This document shows positions 33,124 to 40,187 of a DNA stretch of 64,000 bases, in pieces. The notes under the pieces are model-generated. The model worked only from the letters and a program-made list of their open reading frames with translations, was not told where the DNA came from and did no database searches. Position 1 is the stretch's first letter. The number at the start of each line of letters is the position of its first letter. The stretch comes from Paenibacillus sp. NFR01 (GTDB lineage: Bacteria; Bacillota; Bacilli; Paenibacillales; Paenibacillaceae): positions 186,001 through 250,000 of the forward strand of contig NZ_FOIK01000003.1 of the NCBI RefSeq assembly GCF_900111565.1, written 5' to 3'. The position numbers were made by a program, and so were the translations under genes.

Positions 33124-34449
33124 ATGAACAGCAGGTCCATGAAAGGTCTGGCGCTGGCGTGCTCGCTGGCGTTTGTGCTCTCCGGATGCCGGGATTGGCT
33201 GGGAGGCGGCACCGCGGGCGGCAATGCGGATCCGGGCAACACGGATAAGATTACGATCACGATGATGCATCTATGGCCGGCGGACGGCTCCGCACAGCAG
33301 AACAAGCTGGTCAGCCAGATCATTGACGAATACGAGCAGGAACATCCGAATATAACGATCCGGCAGGAAGTGCTGGAGAATGAACAATATAAAAATAAAT
33401 TAAAGGTGCTGTCCGCCTCCAATGAGCTTCCGGATGTGGGCATTACCTGGGCCGCCGGCTTTATCGAACCTTATGTCAAAGGCGGATTATTCGCTCCGCT
33501 GGACGATATTCTGCGCGGGGAGACGCTCCGCAATTCGTTTGTGGCCGGCACCACGGAAGCCTACAACATCGATGGCCGTACTTACGCACTTCCGCTTGAG
33601 CTGAACATTACGCCGATCTATTACAATAAAGCCATTTTTGCCAGATATCATCTGCAGGTACCGGAGACCTACGCTCAGTTCAAAGAGGTAATTCAAGCGC
33701 TGGCCGATCACGGCGTGACGCCGATTGCCCTCGGGAACAAAGACCGCTGGACCGGTTCCTTCTGGTACATGTACCTGGCTGAACGAATCATTGGCAATGA
33801 CCCGTTGAAGCAGGCGCTTGAGGGTGCCCGGCCGTTCACCGACCCGGGACTGATGCGGGCGGCGGCCGAGGTGCAGTCGCTGGTAGACATGCACGCCTTC
33901 AATAAAGGGTTCAACGGCTTGTCCAACGAGGAAGGCAAAGCCGTGTTTACAAGCGAAAACGCGGCCATGTACATGACGGGAACCTGGGAGCTGCCGAATT
34001 TTACAACGAATCCGGAGATCCCGAAATCGTTTAAAGATAAAGTGGGCTTCTTCAAATTTCCGGAGGTGGAGGACGGCAAAGGCAATATCAATGGCTGGGT
34101 CGGCGGGCCGGGCGTCGGGCTGTTTATTGCGGAGGCGTCCCAGGTAAAGGAAGAGGCAAAAAAATTCGTCGCTTATTTCGTATCCAAATGGGGCGAGGAC
34201 TCGGTTACCGCTGCGGGCGTCATTCCGGCTACCAAGGTGGATACGGCCGGGAAGGAGCTGCCGCAGCTGTATGTGGATTTGCTCAATGAGCTGAACAAGG
34301 CCAGCAGCATCACGCTGTTCGCCGATGTACAGCTGAAGCCGAACGCCGCCCAGGTTCACCTCGATATGATCCAGGCACTGTTCGGCAAGGCCGTCACCCC
34401 GGAGCAGTTCGCCGCCAGGCATCAAGAAGCGATTGAACGGGGAAAATAA
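33124..34449 (+). CDS. extracellular solute (sugar)-binding lipoprotein, orphan
   Basis: The 441-residue protein has a signal peptide with lipobox LSGC and the fold pattern of family 1 sugar-binding proteins: ITMMHLWPADGSAQQNKLVS, then LPDVGITWAAGFIEPY, TYALPLELNITPIYYNKAIF and AMYMTGTWELPNF. ABC importers of oligosaccharides use such proteins. No permease or ATPase gene is adjacent, so it must share a transporter elsewhere or act as a sensor. ATG 33124 follows TGGAGG. A terminator follows the gene. Confidence 0.85.
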   Translation: MNSRSMKGLALACSLAFVLSGCRDWLGGGTAGGNADPGNTDKITITMMHLWPADGSAQQNKLVSQIIDEYEQEHPNITIRQEVLENEQYKNKLKVLSASNELPDVGITWAAGFIEPYVKGGLFAPLDDILRGETLRNSFVAGTTEAYNIDGRTYALPLELNITPIYYNKAIFARYHLQVPETYAQFKEVIQALADHGVTPIALGNKDRWTGSFWYMYLAERIIGNDPLKQALEGARPFTDPGLMRAAAEVQSLVDMHAFNKGFNGLSNEEGKAVFTSENAAMYMTGTWELPNFTTNPEIPKSFKDKVGFFKFPEVEDGKGNINGWVGGPGVGLFIAEASQVKEEAKKFVAYFVSKWGEDSVTAAGVIPATKVDTAGKELPQLYVDLLNELNKASSITLFADVQLKPNAAQVHLDMIQALFGKAVTPEQFAARHQEAIERGK

Positions 34450-34475
34450 ACGCGGCATCTGAAGCCGCGCATAAA

Positions 34476-34522
34476 ACAACCTCCGGTTCCTGATTACAGG
34501 GCGACCGGAGGTTGTGTTTTTT
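34476..34522. terminator. terminator between SBP gene and pepT
   Basis: ACAACCTCCGGT pairs perfectly with ACCGGAGGTTGT, followed by GTTTTTT. Confidence 0.92.
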
Positions 34523-34530
34523 CAGGCGGA

Positions 34531-35763
34531 TTATGCTTTTTGCTCAAACAACGTGGCAATGCCGATGATGGTTTCGACCGATTTCAGCATGACATCCGCC
34601 GAAGCGTATTCGAATTTGCCGTGGAAGTTCTCCCCGCCGGTGAAGATGTTCGGCGTCGGCAGCCCCATGTACGATAGCTGGGACCCGTCGGTTCCGCCGC
34701 GGATCGGCCGGATCACCGGCGTAATGCCGAGGTTCTCCATCGCTTCCTGCGCGATGTCGACGATATGGCGCACCGGCTCGATTTTCTCGCGCATGTTGTA
34801 ATATTGGTCCTTCAGCTCGAGCACCACGCTATCCTCGCCATAAGTCGATTTGAACTCGTCGACGATGGCCGCCAGATGGGCTTTGCGCTGCTCGAAGCTG
34901 CCGCGGTCGAAGTCGCGGATGATGTAACTTAGCCTGCTGTGCTCCGCGGAGCCCTGAATGGAGGTGAGATGGTAGAAGCCTTCGTACCCTTCAGTGAATT
35001 CCGGTGCTTCTCCGGCCGGCAGGCGGAGATGGAAGGCCATGGCGATTTTGGCCGAGTGGATCATTTTGCCCTTGGCGGTTCCGGGATGCACGCTGACGCC
35101 GCGGAAATCGATTTTGGCAGCGGCAGCGTTAAAGCTTTCGTACTCCAGCTCGCCAATGGGTCCGCCGTCGACCGTATACGCATATGTAGCACCGAAGGCG
35201 GCGACATCGAATTTATGCGGCCCGCGTCCGATTTCCTCATCGGGCGTAAAAGCAACCCGCAGCTTGCCGTGCTTGATCTCCGGATGGGTTTTGAGATACG
35301 CCATGGCGGTCATAATTTCGGCGATGCCCGCTTTGTTGTCCGCGCCGAGCAGCGTGGTTCCGTCCGTCGTAATCAGCGTATGGCCTTTATAACCGGCCAG
35401 CTCCGGGAAGCTCTCCGTCGTCAGCACCACATTCAGCGCTTCGTTCAGCACGATGTCCCCGCCGTCGTAGTTCTCGACCACTTGCGGCTTCACGTTCGCG
35501 CCGCTGCATTCGGTCGCCGTATCGAGGTGGGCCAGGAAGCCGATTACCGGCACTTCTTTATCGGTATTGGCCGGAAGCGAAGCCATTACATATCCGTTGC
35601 CATCGAGCGAAATCTCTTCCAGCCCGAGTGCTTCAAGCTCCGCGGCGAGCTTGCGGGCCAGTACCAGCTGGCCCGGAGTGGAAGGGCAGGTAGCGCTGTC
35701 CTCATCGGACTGCGTGTCAATTTGCGCGTAAGCGATAAACCGGTCAATCAGCTCTTGCTTCAT
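34531..35763 (-). CDS. pepT: peptidase T (tripeptide aminopeptidase)
   Basis: The 410-residue cytoplasmic M20 metallopeptidase has the metal-binding motifs HLDTATE (His79, Asp81), [41 protein letters not shown] and a C-terminal [23 protein letters not shown] is typical of PepT. It removes the N-terminal residue from tripeptides with a di-zinc centre. Its length matches the family. It is a single gene with its own upstream region. Confidence 0.95.
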   Translation of the reverse strand: MKQELIDRFIAYAQIDTQSDEDSATCPSTPGQLVLARKLAAELEALGLEEISLDGNGYVMASLPANTDKEVPVIGFLAHLDTATECSGANVKPQVVENYDGGDIVLNEALNVVLTTESFPELAGYKGHTLITTDGTTLLGADNKAGIAEIMTAMAYLKTHPEIKHGKLRVAFTPDEEIGRGPHKFDVAAFGATYAYTVDGGPIGELEYESFNAAAAKIDFRGVSVHPGTAKGKMIHSAKIAMAFHLRLPAGEAPEFTEGYEGFYHLTSIQGSAEHSRLSYIIRDFDRGSFEQRKAHLAAIVDEFKSTYGEDSVVLELKDQYYNMREKIEPVRHIVDIAQEAMENLGITPVIRPIRGGTDGSQLSYMGLPTPNIFTGGENFHGKFEYASADVMLKSVETIIGIATLFEQKA

Positions 35764-35850
35764 GAAAAGGTCAACTCCTCAGTCATCTATATTTCCTTCA
35801 TCTTACCATGATCAGGAAAACTCTCCTAATCCGGATAAGCAGTTTGAGGA

Positions 35851-36546
35851 TCAAGGTGAGGGAGCCGTCAGCGGTTCATGGCGCACGAGCGCAGCGCTGA
35901 GAAGATACCGGTCCGGCGCCGGACCGACATAGGAAAAAGGATAACAGGTAATCAGTGTCAGCACCGCCTGGTCGCTGGCCTGAATGGCTCCCCGTTCATC
36001 GCCGTCGACGATGCGGCTGCCGGTCACTTCATATACGAACGTTCCCTCGGCGGTTTCGATTTCAATCGTGTCATGCGGCTTCAGCTTGCCCAGTCCGCGG
36101 AAGACGGTATCGCGGTGCCCGGCCAGCACGCTGTTGCCGGCAGCGCCAATGGCGGCGCTGCCGGCGTAATGGCCGGCGCCCTTCTTGAGCTGGGCGCGGC
36201 CGGTGCCCTCCAGCACCGCCACGCTTTTGTCCAGCTTCGGGAAGGTAATCATGCCGATGATCTCGCCGCCGCTGTATGAGGGGGAACCCGTGGAATCTGC
36301 CGCCGCGGGCAGCGCCACCATATCGTCCGTCAGCGGCGTTTCGTCCTCCGCAGCGGCTGCAGGTTCCGCGGAAGCGGAGACGGTAGCCAGAGCGAGGGCT
36401 TCCTCCCTCTTTTTCTCCCAGCCCTGAAGCGCCGATTTCGCCTCGACCGGAGCCCGGAGCGCCTGCCAGGCCGAATACAGCAGGACGGACAAAGAGAGCG
36501 CGAAGATCAGCAACGCGGCAAGGGACAAACCGGATCGCTTCTTCAT
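35851..36546 (-). CDS. class D sortase
   Basis: The 231-residue protein has an N-terminal membrane anchor (about 7-27), an Ala/Glu-rich linker, and a sortase domain with catalytic His144 (AGHRDT), Cys201 (LITCYPF) and Arg213 (PDRYLL). The TLITCYPF context and lone N-terminal anchor fit class D sortases of Bacillales. ATG 36546 has GGAGGAGAG upstream. It lies 29 nt downstream of a gene for an LPDTA-tailed protein, its likely substrate; class D enzymes prefer LPxTA signals. Confidence 0.88.
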   Translation of the reverse strand: MKKRSGLSLAALLIFALSLSVLLYSAWQALRAPVEAKSALQGWEKKREEALALATVSASAEPAAAAEDETPLTDDMVALPAAADSTGSPSYSGGEIIGMITFPKLDKSVAVLEGTGRAQLKKGAGHYAGSAAIGAAGNSVLAGHRDTVFRGLGKLKPHDTIEIETAEGTFVYEVTGSRIVDGDERGAIQASDQAVLTLITCYPFSYVGPAPDRYLLSAALVRHEPLTAPSP

Positions 36547-36575
36547 GCTCTCTCCTCCAGACGTGTAGATGACCT

Positions 36576-37460
36576 TTATTTCTTCGAATGCTGTCTGCGC
36601 AGAATCAGCAGGCTCACAATGACGACGGCGCCGCTGATCAGCATCAGATTGTACCATGGCTCTGCGGTATCCGGCAGCTTATCGCCTGAATCCGGGCCGG
36701 AGAGCGGTACATCATCGTCGTCGACGGGGATGTCGGCGCTTGGCGACGGCGACGGGGAAGGCGTAGATACGGTGCCGGCTACGGCACCCGCGTCAGGCGT
36801 TGCCGTGGTGTTGCCGCCCAGCGGTACCGGCGGATCGGTGACGGTGATTTCAGGCGTCGGCGACGGCGTAGGAGAAGGCGTCGCGGCCGGGCTGTTGGTC
36901 GGAGCCGTGCTAGGTCCGTTCGATGGTACGGAGCTAGGCACGCTGGATGGAGCCGTGCTAGGCTCGCTCGACGGCGGGGTGCTTGGCTCCGCATGGCCGT
37001 TGGCCGTGAATACGAACTGCAGGCTTACCTTCTTCCCCTGGTATTCGTTTCCGGCCTCCGGCGGGAACGTGACATCCATCTCAAGCGACTCGTTGGCCTT
37101 TCCGGCTAACGTTCCAACATCAACCCGTCCTTCGGCCTGGCTCATAACCCCGGAAAAGAGGAGTTTCCCCTCTTTTTTGAGCGTCATTTGCAGAATGTTG
37201 TACAGCTCCACATCCCCGGACAGGAATTTGAAATCGACGAAGTAGTCAAAGGGATCGCTGCCTTCATTGATGATGACATATTGCGATACCGTTTTATCGC
37301 CGGGCTGCATATTGTTCATCGTTTCCGTACTGGTGCTATGCGAGTTGACCGTCAGCTTAATCGTATCTTCCGCGCTTGCTCCCCCGGCATGCCACACCAT
37401 CCCCACCAGAACGACCAGAATATAGGCGCCGATAATCAGGGAATGATACCTCTTCTTCAT
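36576..37460 (-). CDS. LPDTA-anchored surface protein, sortase D substrate
   Basis: The 294-residue protein has a signal peptide (to about residue 30), a beta-rich domain of about 125 residues (DTIKLTVNSHSTSTETMNN, then SLEMDVTFPPEAGNEYQGKK) somewhat like TasA/CalY-type secreted fibre proteins, and a Pro/Ser/Thr stalk of PSxxPS repeats (about 158-245). The sorting signal LPDTA at 262-266 is followed by a hydrophobic helix and RRQHSKK. The Ala in place of Gly marks it for the class D sortase encoded 29 nt downstream. Its biological role is not known; the TasA resemblance is weak. Confidence 0.82.
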   Translation of the reverse strand: MKKRYHSLIIGAYILVVLVGMVWHAGGASAEDTIKLTVNSHSTSTETMNNMQPGDKTVSQYVIINEGSDPFDYFVDFKFLSGDVELYNILQMTLKKEGKLLFSGVMSQAEGRVDVGTLAGKANESLEMDVTFPPEAGNEYQGKKVSLQFVFTANGHAEPSTPPSSEPSTAPSSVPSSVPSNGPSTAPTNSPAATPSPTPSPTPEITVTDPPVPLGGNTTATPDAGAVAGTVSTPSPSPSPSADIPVDDDDVPLSGPDSGDKLPDTAEPWYNLMLISGAVVIVSLLILRRQHSKK

Positions 37461-37573
37461 CTTTTTCGCTCCTTTCTTCTGTTTCGCTCTTGTCGAAAAA
37501 GGTGGTTTGATCGAGAACCACGATATCCTTCGCTATCGTTCCCGCGCTCAAGAAGCAGACTCGCATATGTATG

Positions 37574-37587
37574 TTCGTTATAACGAA
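37574..37587. promoter_or_regulatory. palindromic operator candidate upstream of the LPDTA-sortase operon
   Basis: TTCGTTATAACGAA is a perfect 14-bp palindrome at the expected transcription start of the operon, immediately after the -10 box. A repressor bound here would block initiation. Confidence 0.5.
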
Positions 37588-37589
37588 TA

Positions 37590-37617
37590 ATTATAGTATA
37601 AGCAATATTATAATCAA
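37590..37617 (-). promoter_or_regulatory. sigma-A promoter of the LPDTA-sortase operon
   Basis: On the minus strand TTGATT (37617-37612), a 16-nt spacer and TATAAT (37595-37590) lie in an AT-rich tract. The rest of the 354-nt gap (37461-37814) holds only this leader and the terminator of the next gene. Confidence 0.65.
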
Positions 37618-37763
37618 ACAAAAATGCAATATAAGCTGATAATACTGGGTTATAAACGATATTCATTCGATATATCAGATATAATCAGTGAAATCTCCCG
37701 TTTCCTAAATATTTCTCCTCATATTGATGATTTGTATTGGACTTTATTAAGAACGATTGAGGA

Positions 37764-37799
37764 CAAAAAGCCCGGTACCTCCGTGGAGAGTACCGGGCT
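37764..37799 (-). terminator. terminator of the LLM oxidoreductase gene
   Basis: On the minus strand AGCCCGGTAC pairs with GTACCGGGCT, followed by TTTTTG. Confidence 0.9.
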
Positions 37800-37814
37800 A
37801 TAAGGAACTGCAGC

Positions 37815-38828
37815 TTAAATCTCGCGCAGCGCTTCGGCCACCAGCTCATAGGAGCGCAGGCGTGCCTGATGGTCGTAAATTTGGGAAGCTACGATCCATT
37901 CGTCGGCATCGGTTTCCGCCAGCATCTGCTGAAGCCGTTCCTTGATCGAGGCCTTGTCGCCGTGAATGGAATACTGCTGTTTGCCGGCCAGCAGCGATTT
38001 TTCGTACGGCGTCCACAGCTCATCCATGCTGTCCACCGGCTGCTGAAGTTTGCCGGGACGTCCGCGGACGAGATTCAGAAACTGCTGCTGCTGCGAGGTA
38101 GCCAGCCGGGCCGCCTCGGCCGCGGTGTCCGCGGCGGTAATCCCGAGGCCGACCATGACGTACGGTTTGTCCAGCACTGCAGACGGCCGGAAGTTCGTGC
38201 GGTACAGCTCCAGTGCGGGCAGGAGATACTCGGGGGCAAAATGGCTGGCGAACGCAAACGGCAAGCCGAGCTGGGCCGCAAGCCGCGCGCTGAAGCCGCT
38301 GGAGCCCAGCAGCCAGATCGGAATGTCCAGACCTTCGCCGGGAACGGCATGAACGCCGCGCGGCCGCGAGTCGGCGCCCTCGGGATCGAAATAGGCGCGC
38401 AGCTCGCTAAGCTGCTCGGGGAATTCGCTGCCGTCGCCCACCGTGCCGCGCCGCAGCGCCCTCGCTGCTGCCTGGTCGGAGCCGGGCGCCCGGCCGAGGC
38501 CGAGATCGATGCGGCCGGGGAACAGCGACTCCAGCGTGCCGAACTGCTCGGCAACGGCCAACGGCGCGTGATTCGAGAGCATGATGCCGCCGGAGCCGAC
38601 ACGGATCGTCTGCGTGCCGGCGGCGATGTGGCCGATCACCACCGAGGTGGCGGAGCTGGCGATGCCCGGCATGCTGTGATGCTCGGCCACCCAGAAGCGG
38701 CGGTAGCCCCAGCCTTCCGCGCGGGTGGCCAGATCAAGCGAGTTCCGCAGTGCTTCGGCCGCCGAGCCGCCTTCGACAATCGGGGCCAGATCAAGAACGG
38801 AAACAGGAATGTCGCGTAATTGCTTCAT
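37815..38828 (-). CDS. LLM-class flavin-dependent oxidoreductase
   Basis: The 337-residue protein has the luciferase-like monooxygenase pattern: [20 protein letters not shown], then [40 protein letters not shown] and [15 protein letters not shown]. These are typical of the YhbW-like group with MsnO8-type annotation. It should use FMNH2 supplied by a reductase. The substrate is unknown. ATG 38828 has GGAGG 8 nt upstream; the frame extends to 38861 without a better start. Confidence 0.88.
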   Translation of the reverse strand: MKQLRDIPVSVLDLAPIVEGGSAAEALRNSLDLATRAEGWGYRRFWVAEHHSMPGIASSATSVVIGHIAAGTQTIRVGSGGIMLSNHAPLAVAEQFGTLESLFPGRIDLGLGRAPGSDQAAARALRRGTVGDGSEFPEQLSELRAYFDPEGADSRPRGVHAVPGEGLDIPIWLLGSSGFSARLAAQLGLPFAFASHFAPEYLLPALELYRTNFRPSAVLDKPYVMVGLGITAADTAAEAARLATSQQQQFLNLVRGRPGKLQQPVDSMDELWTPYEKSLLAGKQQYSIHGDKASIKERLQQMLAETDADEWIVASQIYDHQARLRSYELVAEALREI

Positions 38829-38932
38829 GAATCTATCCCTCCAGGAATGCTGCCTGACCAAAAGCAGCAGATAGTTAGTGTACCCGGAAATTATAACATG
38901 AATAAAGCCACTTCACATACTTTTAGTAAGCG

Positions 38933-39910
38933 TCAGGTGGTTTCGCCTTCCACCTGTTCTACCGGCAGCTTGTGCTCAGCCGCAACGGTCTCGCCGCGTA
39001 CCTGGCGGACGATCAGTTCCACCGCGAGCTGCCCCATCGCCTCGATGGGCTGTCGGATCGTGCTCAGCGGGGGTGTCAGCAGCCCGGAGAGGTTAATGCC
39101 GTCATAGCCGACGATCTTGACGTCGCCGGGTACGGTCCGGCCGCGCTCGCGGCAGGCCTTCAGCGTATAGGCGGCGATGATGTCGCTGCCGGCAAAGATG
39201 CCGTCGATATCCGGGCATTCCTGGAACAACCGGCTTAACAGAGCTTCGTATGCAGCGAAGTCGAAGCTGTTGTAATCGGTATGCAGCAGTGTGCAGGACA
39301 GGCCATGCCGGGCGGCGGCGGCGGCAAAACCATCGCCGCGCAGCGAAGAGAGCAGGTTGAGCGCGGGATGCCCGCCGATATGGGCCAGCCGGCGGCAGCC
39401 TTTTTCAATCAGGAGCGTTGCAGCCAGCTCTCCGCCGTGGTAGTTATCGGAACATACATAAGGGATGTCGGGAGACAGTCGGCGGTCGAACGTGACGAGC
39501 GGCAGGTTCATCTGAAGATAATCCTCGACCTCCAGCGTATGGCTGCCCATAATAATGCCGTCTACACGGCTTGCGCGGAGCATATCGATATATTCCAGCT
39601 CCTTGCCCTTGTCCTGCTGGGAATTGCACAGCAGCAGCTTATAGCCGCAGCGGTAAGCGTGCTCTTCGATATGGCTGGTCAGCTCGGCGAAGAAGGGCAG
39701 GGAGACATGGGGAATGATCAGGCCGATAATATTGGATTTGGAGCGGCTGAGCGAGCGGGCCAGCTCGTTTGGCCGGTAGTTAAGCTCCTCCATGGCGCGG
39801 TGGACCTTGAGTTTCAACGCTTCGCTTAAGTAACCTCGGTTGTTCAGCACGCGGGACACGGTCGTTACCGAAACCCCTGCTTTCATGGCTACATCTTTAA
39901 TGGTCGGCAT
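38933..39910 (-). CDS. LacI-family transcriptional repressor
   Basis: The 325-residue protein has the LacI HTH at its N-terminus (PTIKDVAMKAGVSVTTVSRV, then LNNRGYLSEALK) and the hinge helix NELARSLSRSKSNIIGLIIP. A periplasmic-binding-protein-like effector domain follows. GIFAGSDIIAAYTLKACRER and VKIVGYDG are characteristic. The effector is probably a sugar, but no sugar operon is adjacent. It is divergent from the GGDEF-EAL gene. Confidence 0.92.
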   Translation of the reverse strand: MPTIKDVAMKAGVSVTTVSRVLNNRGYLSEALKLKVHRAMEELNYRPNELARSLSRSKSNIIGLIIPHVSLPFFAELTSHIEEHAYRCGYKLLLCNSQQDKGKELEYIDMLRASRVDGIIMGSHTLEVEDYLQMNLPLVTFDRRLSPDIPYVCSDNYHGGELAATLLIEKGCRRLAHIGGHPALNLLSSLRGDGFAAAAARHGLSCTLLHTDYNSFDFAAYEALLSRLFQECPDIDGIFAGSDIIAAYTLKACRERGRTVPGDVKIVGYDGINLSGLLTPPLSTIRQPIEAMGQLAVELIVRQVRGETVAAEHKLPVEQVEGETT

Positions 39911-40187
39911 CGGGTAGAGCCTCCTGTTACTGGCGGATTGGCGGCGGCATAAGGCTTCAAGTGAATAAATTGTGCATTTGCCGGAGAATCGTCAAATTTT
40001 GTAATATAATATATTTACTATTCAGTTTATTAAGCTTATAAATAAATTGCAAAGGTCCAAGGACGGGCGGCGAAATCCTTTTGCCGGGAATAGAGGAAAG
40101 CGCAATGGGAAGAACGAAAAAGTATAAATGTCGAATTTCCTCGGATGAATGAAGCATGACTTTGAGACGATGAATGGGAGTGTGCTT

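Noticed and set aside
36850..36990. Short direct repeats resembling a repeat array
   Set aside because: They encode PSxxPS repeats in the stalk of the LPDTA protein; there are no unique spacers of uniform length, so this is not CRISPR.
40020..40110. Possible c-di-GMP riboswitch upstream of the GGDEF-EAL gene
   Set aside because: GCAAAGG and a GGCGGCGAAATCC segment are suggestive, but the GACGCAAAG block, the GNRA loop position and the closing helix are missing.
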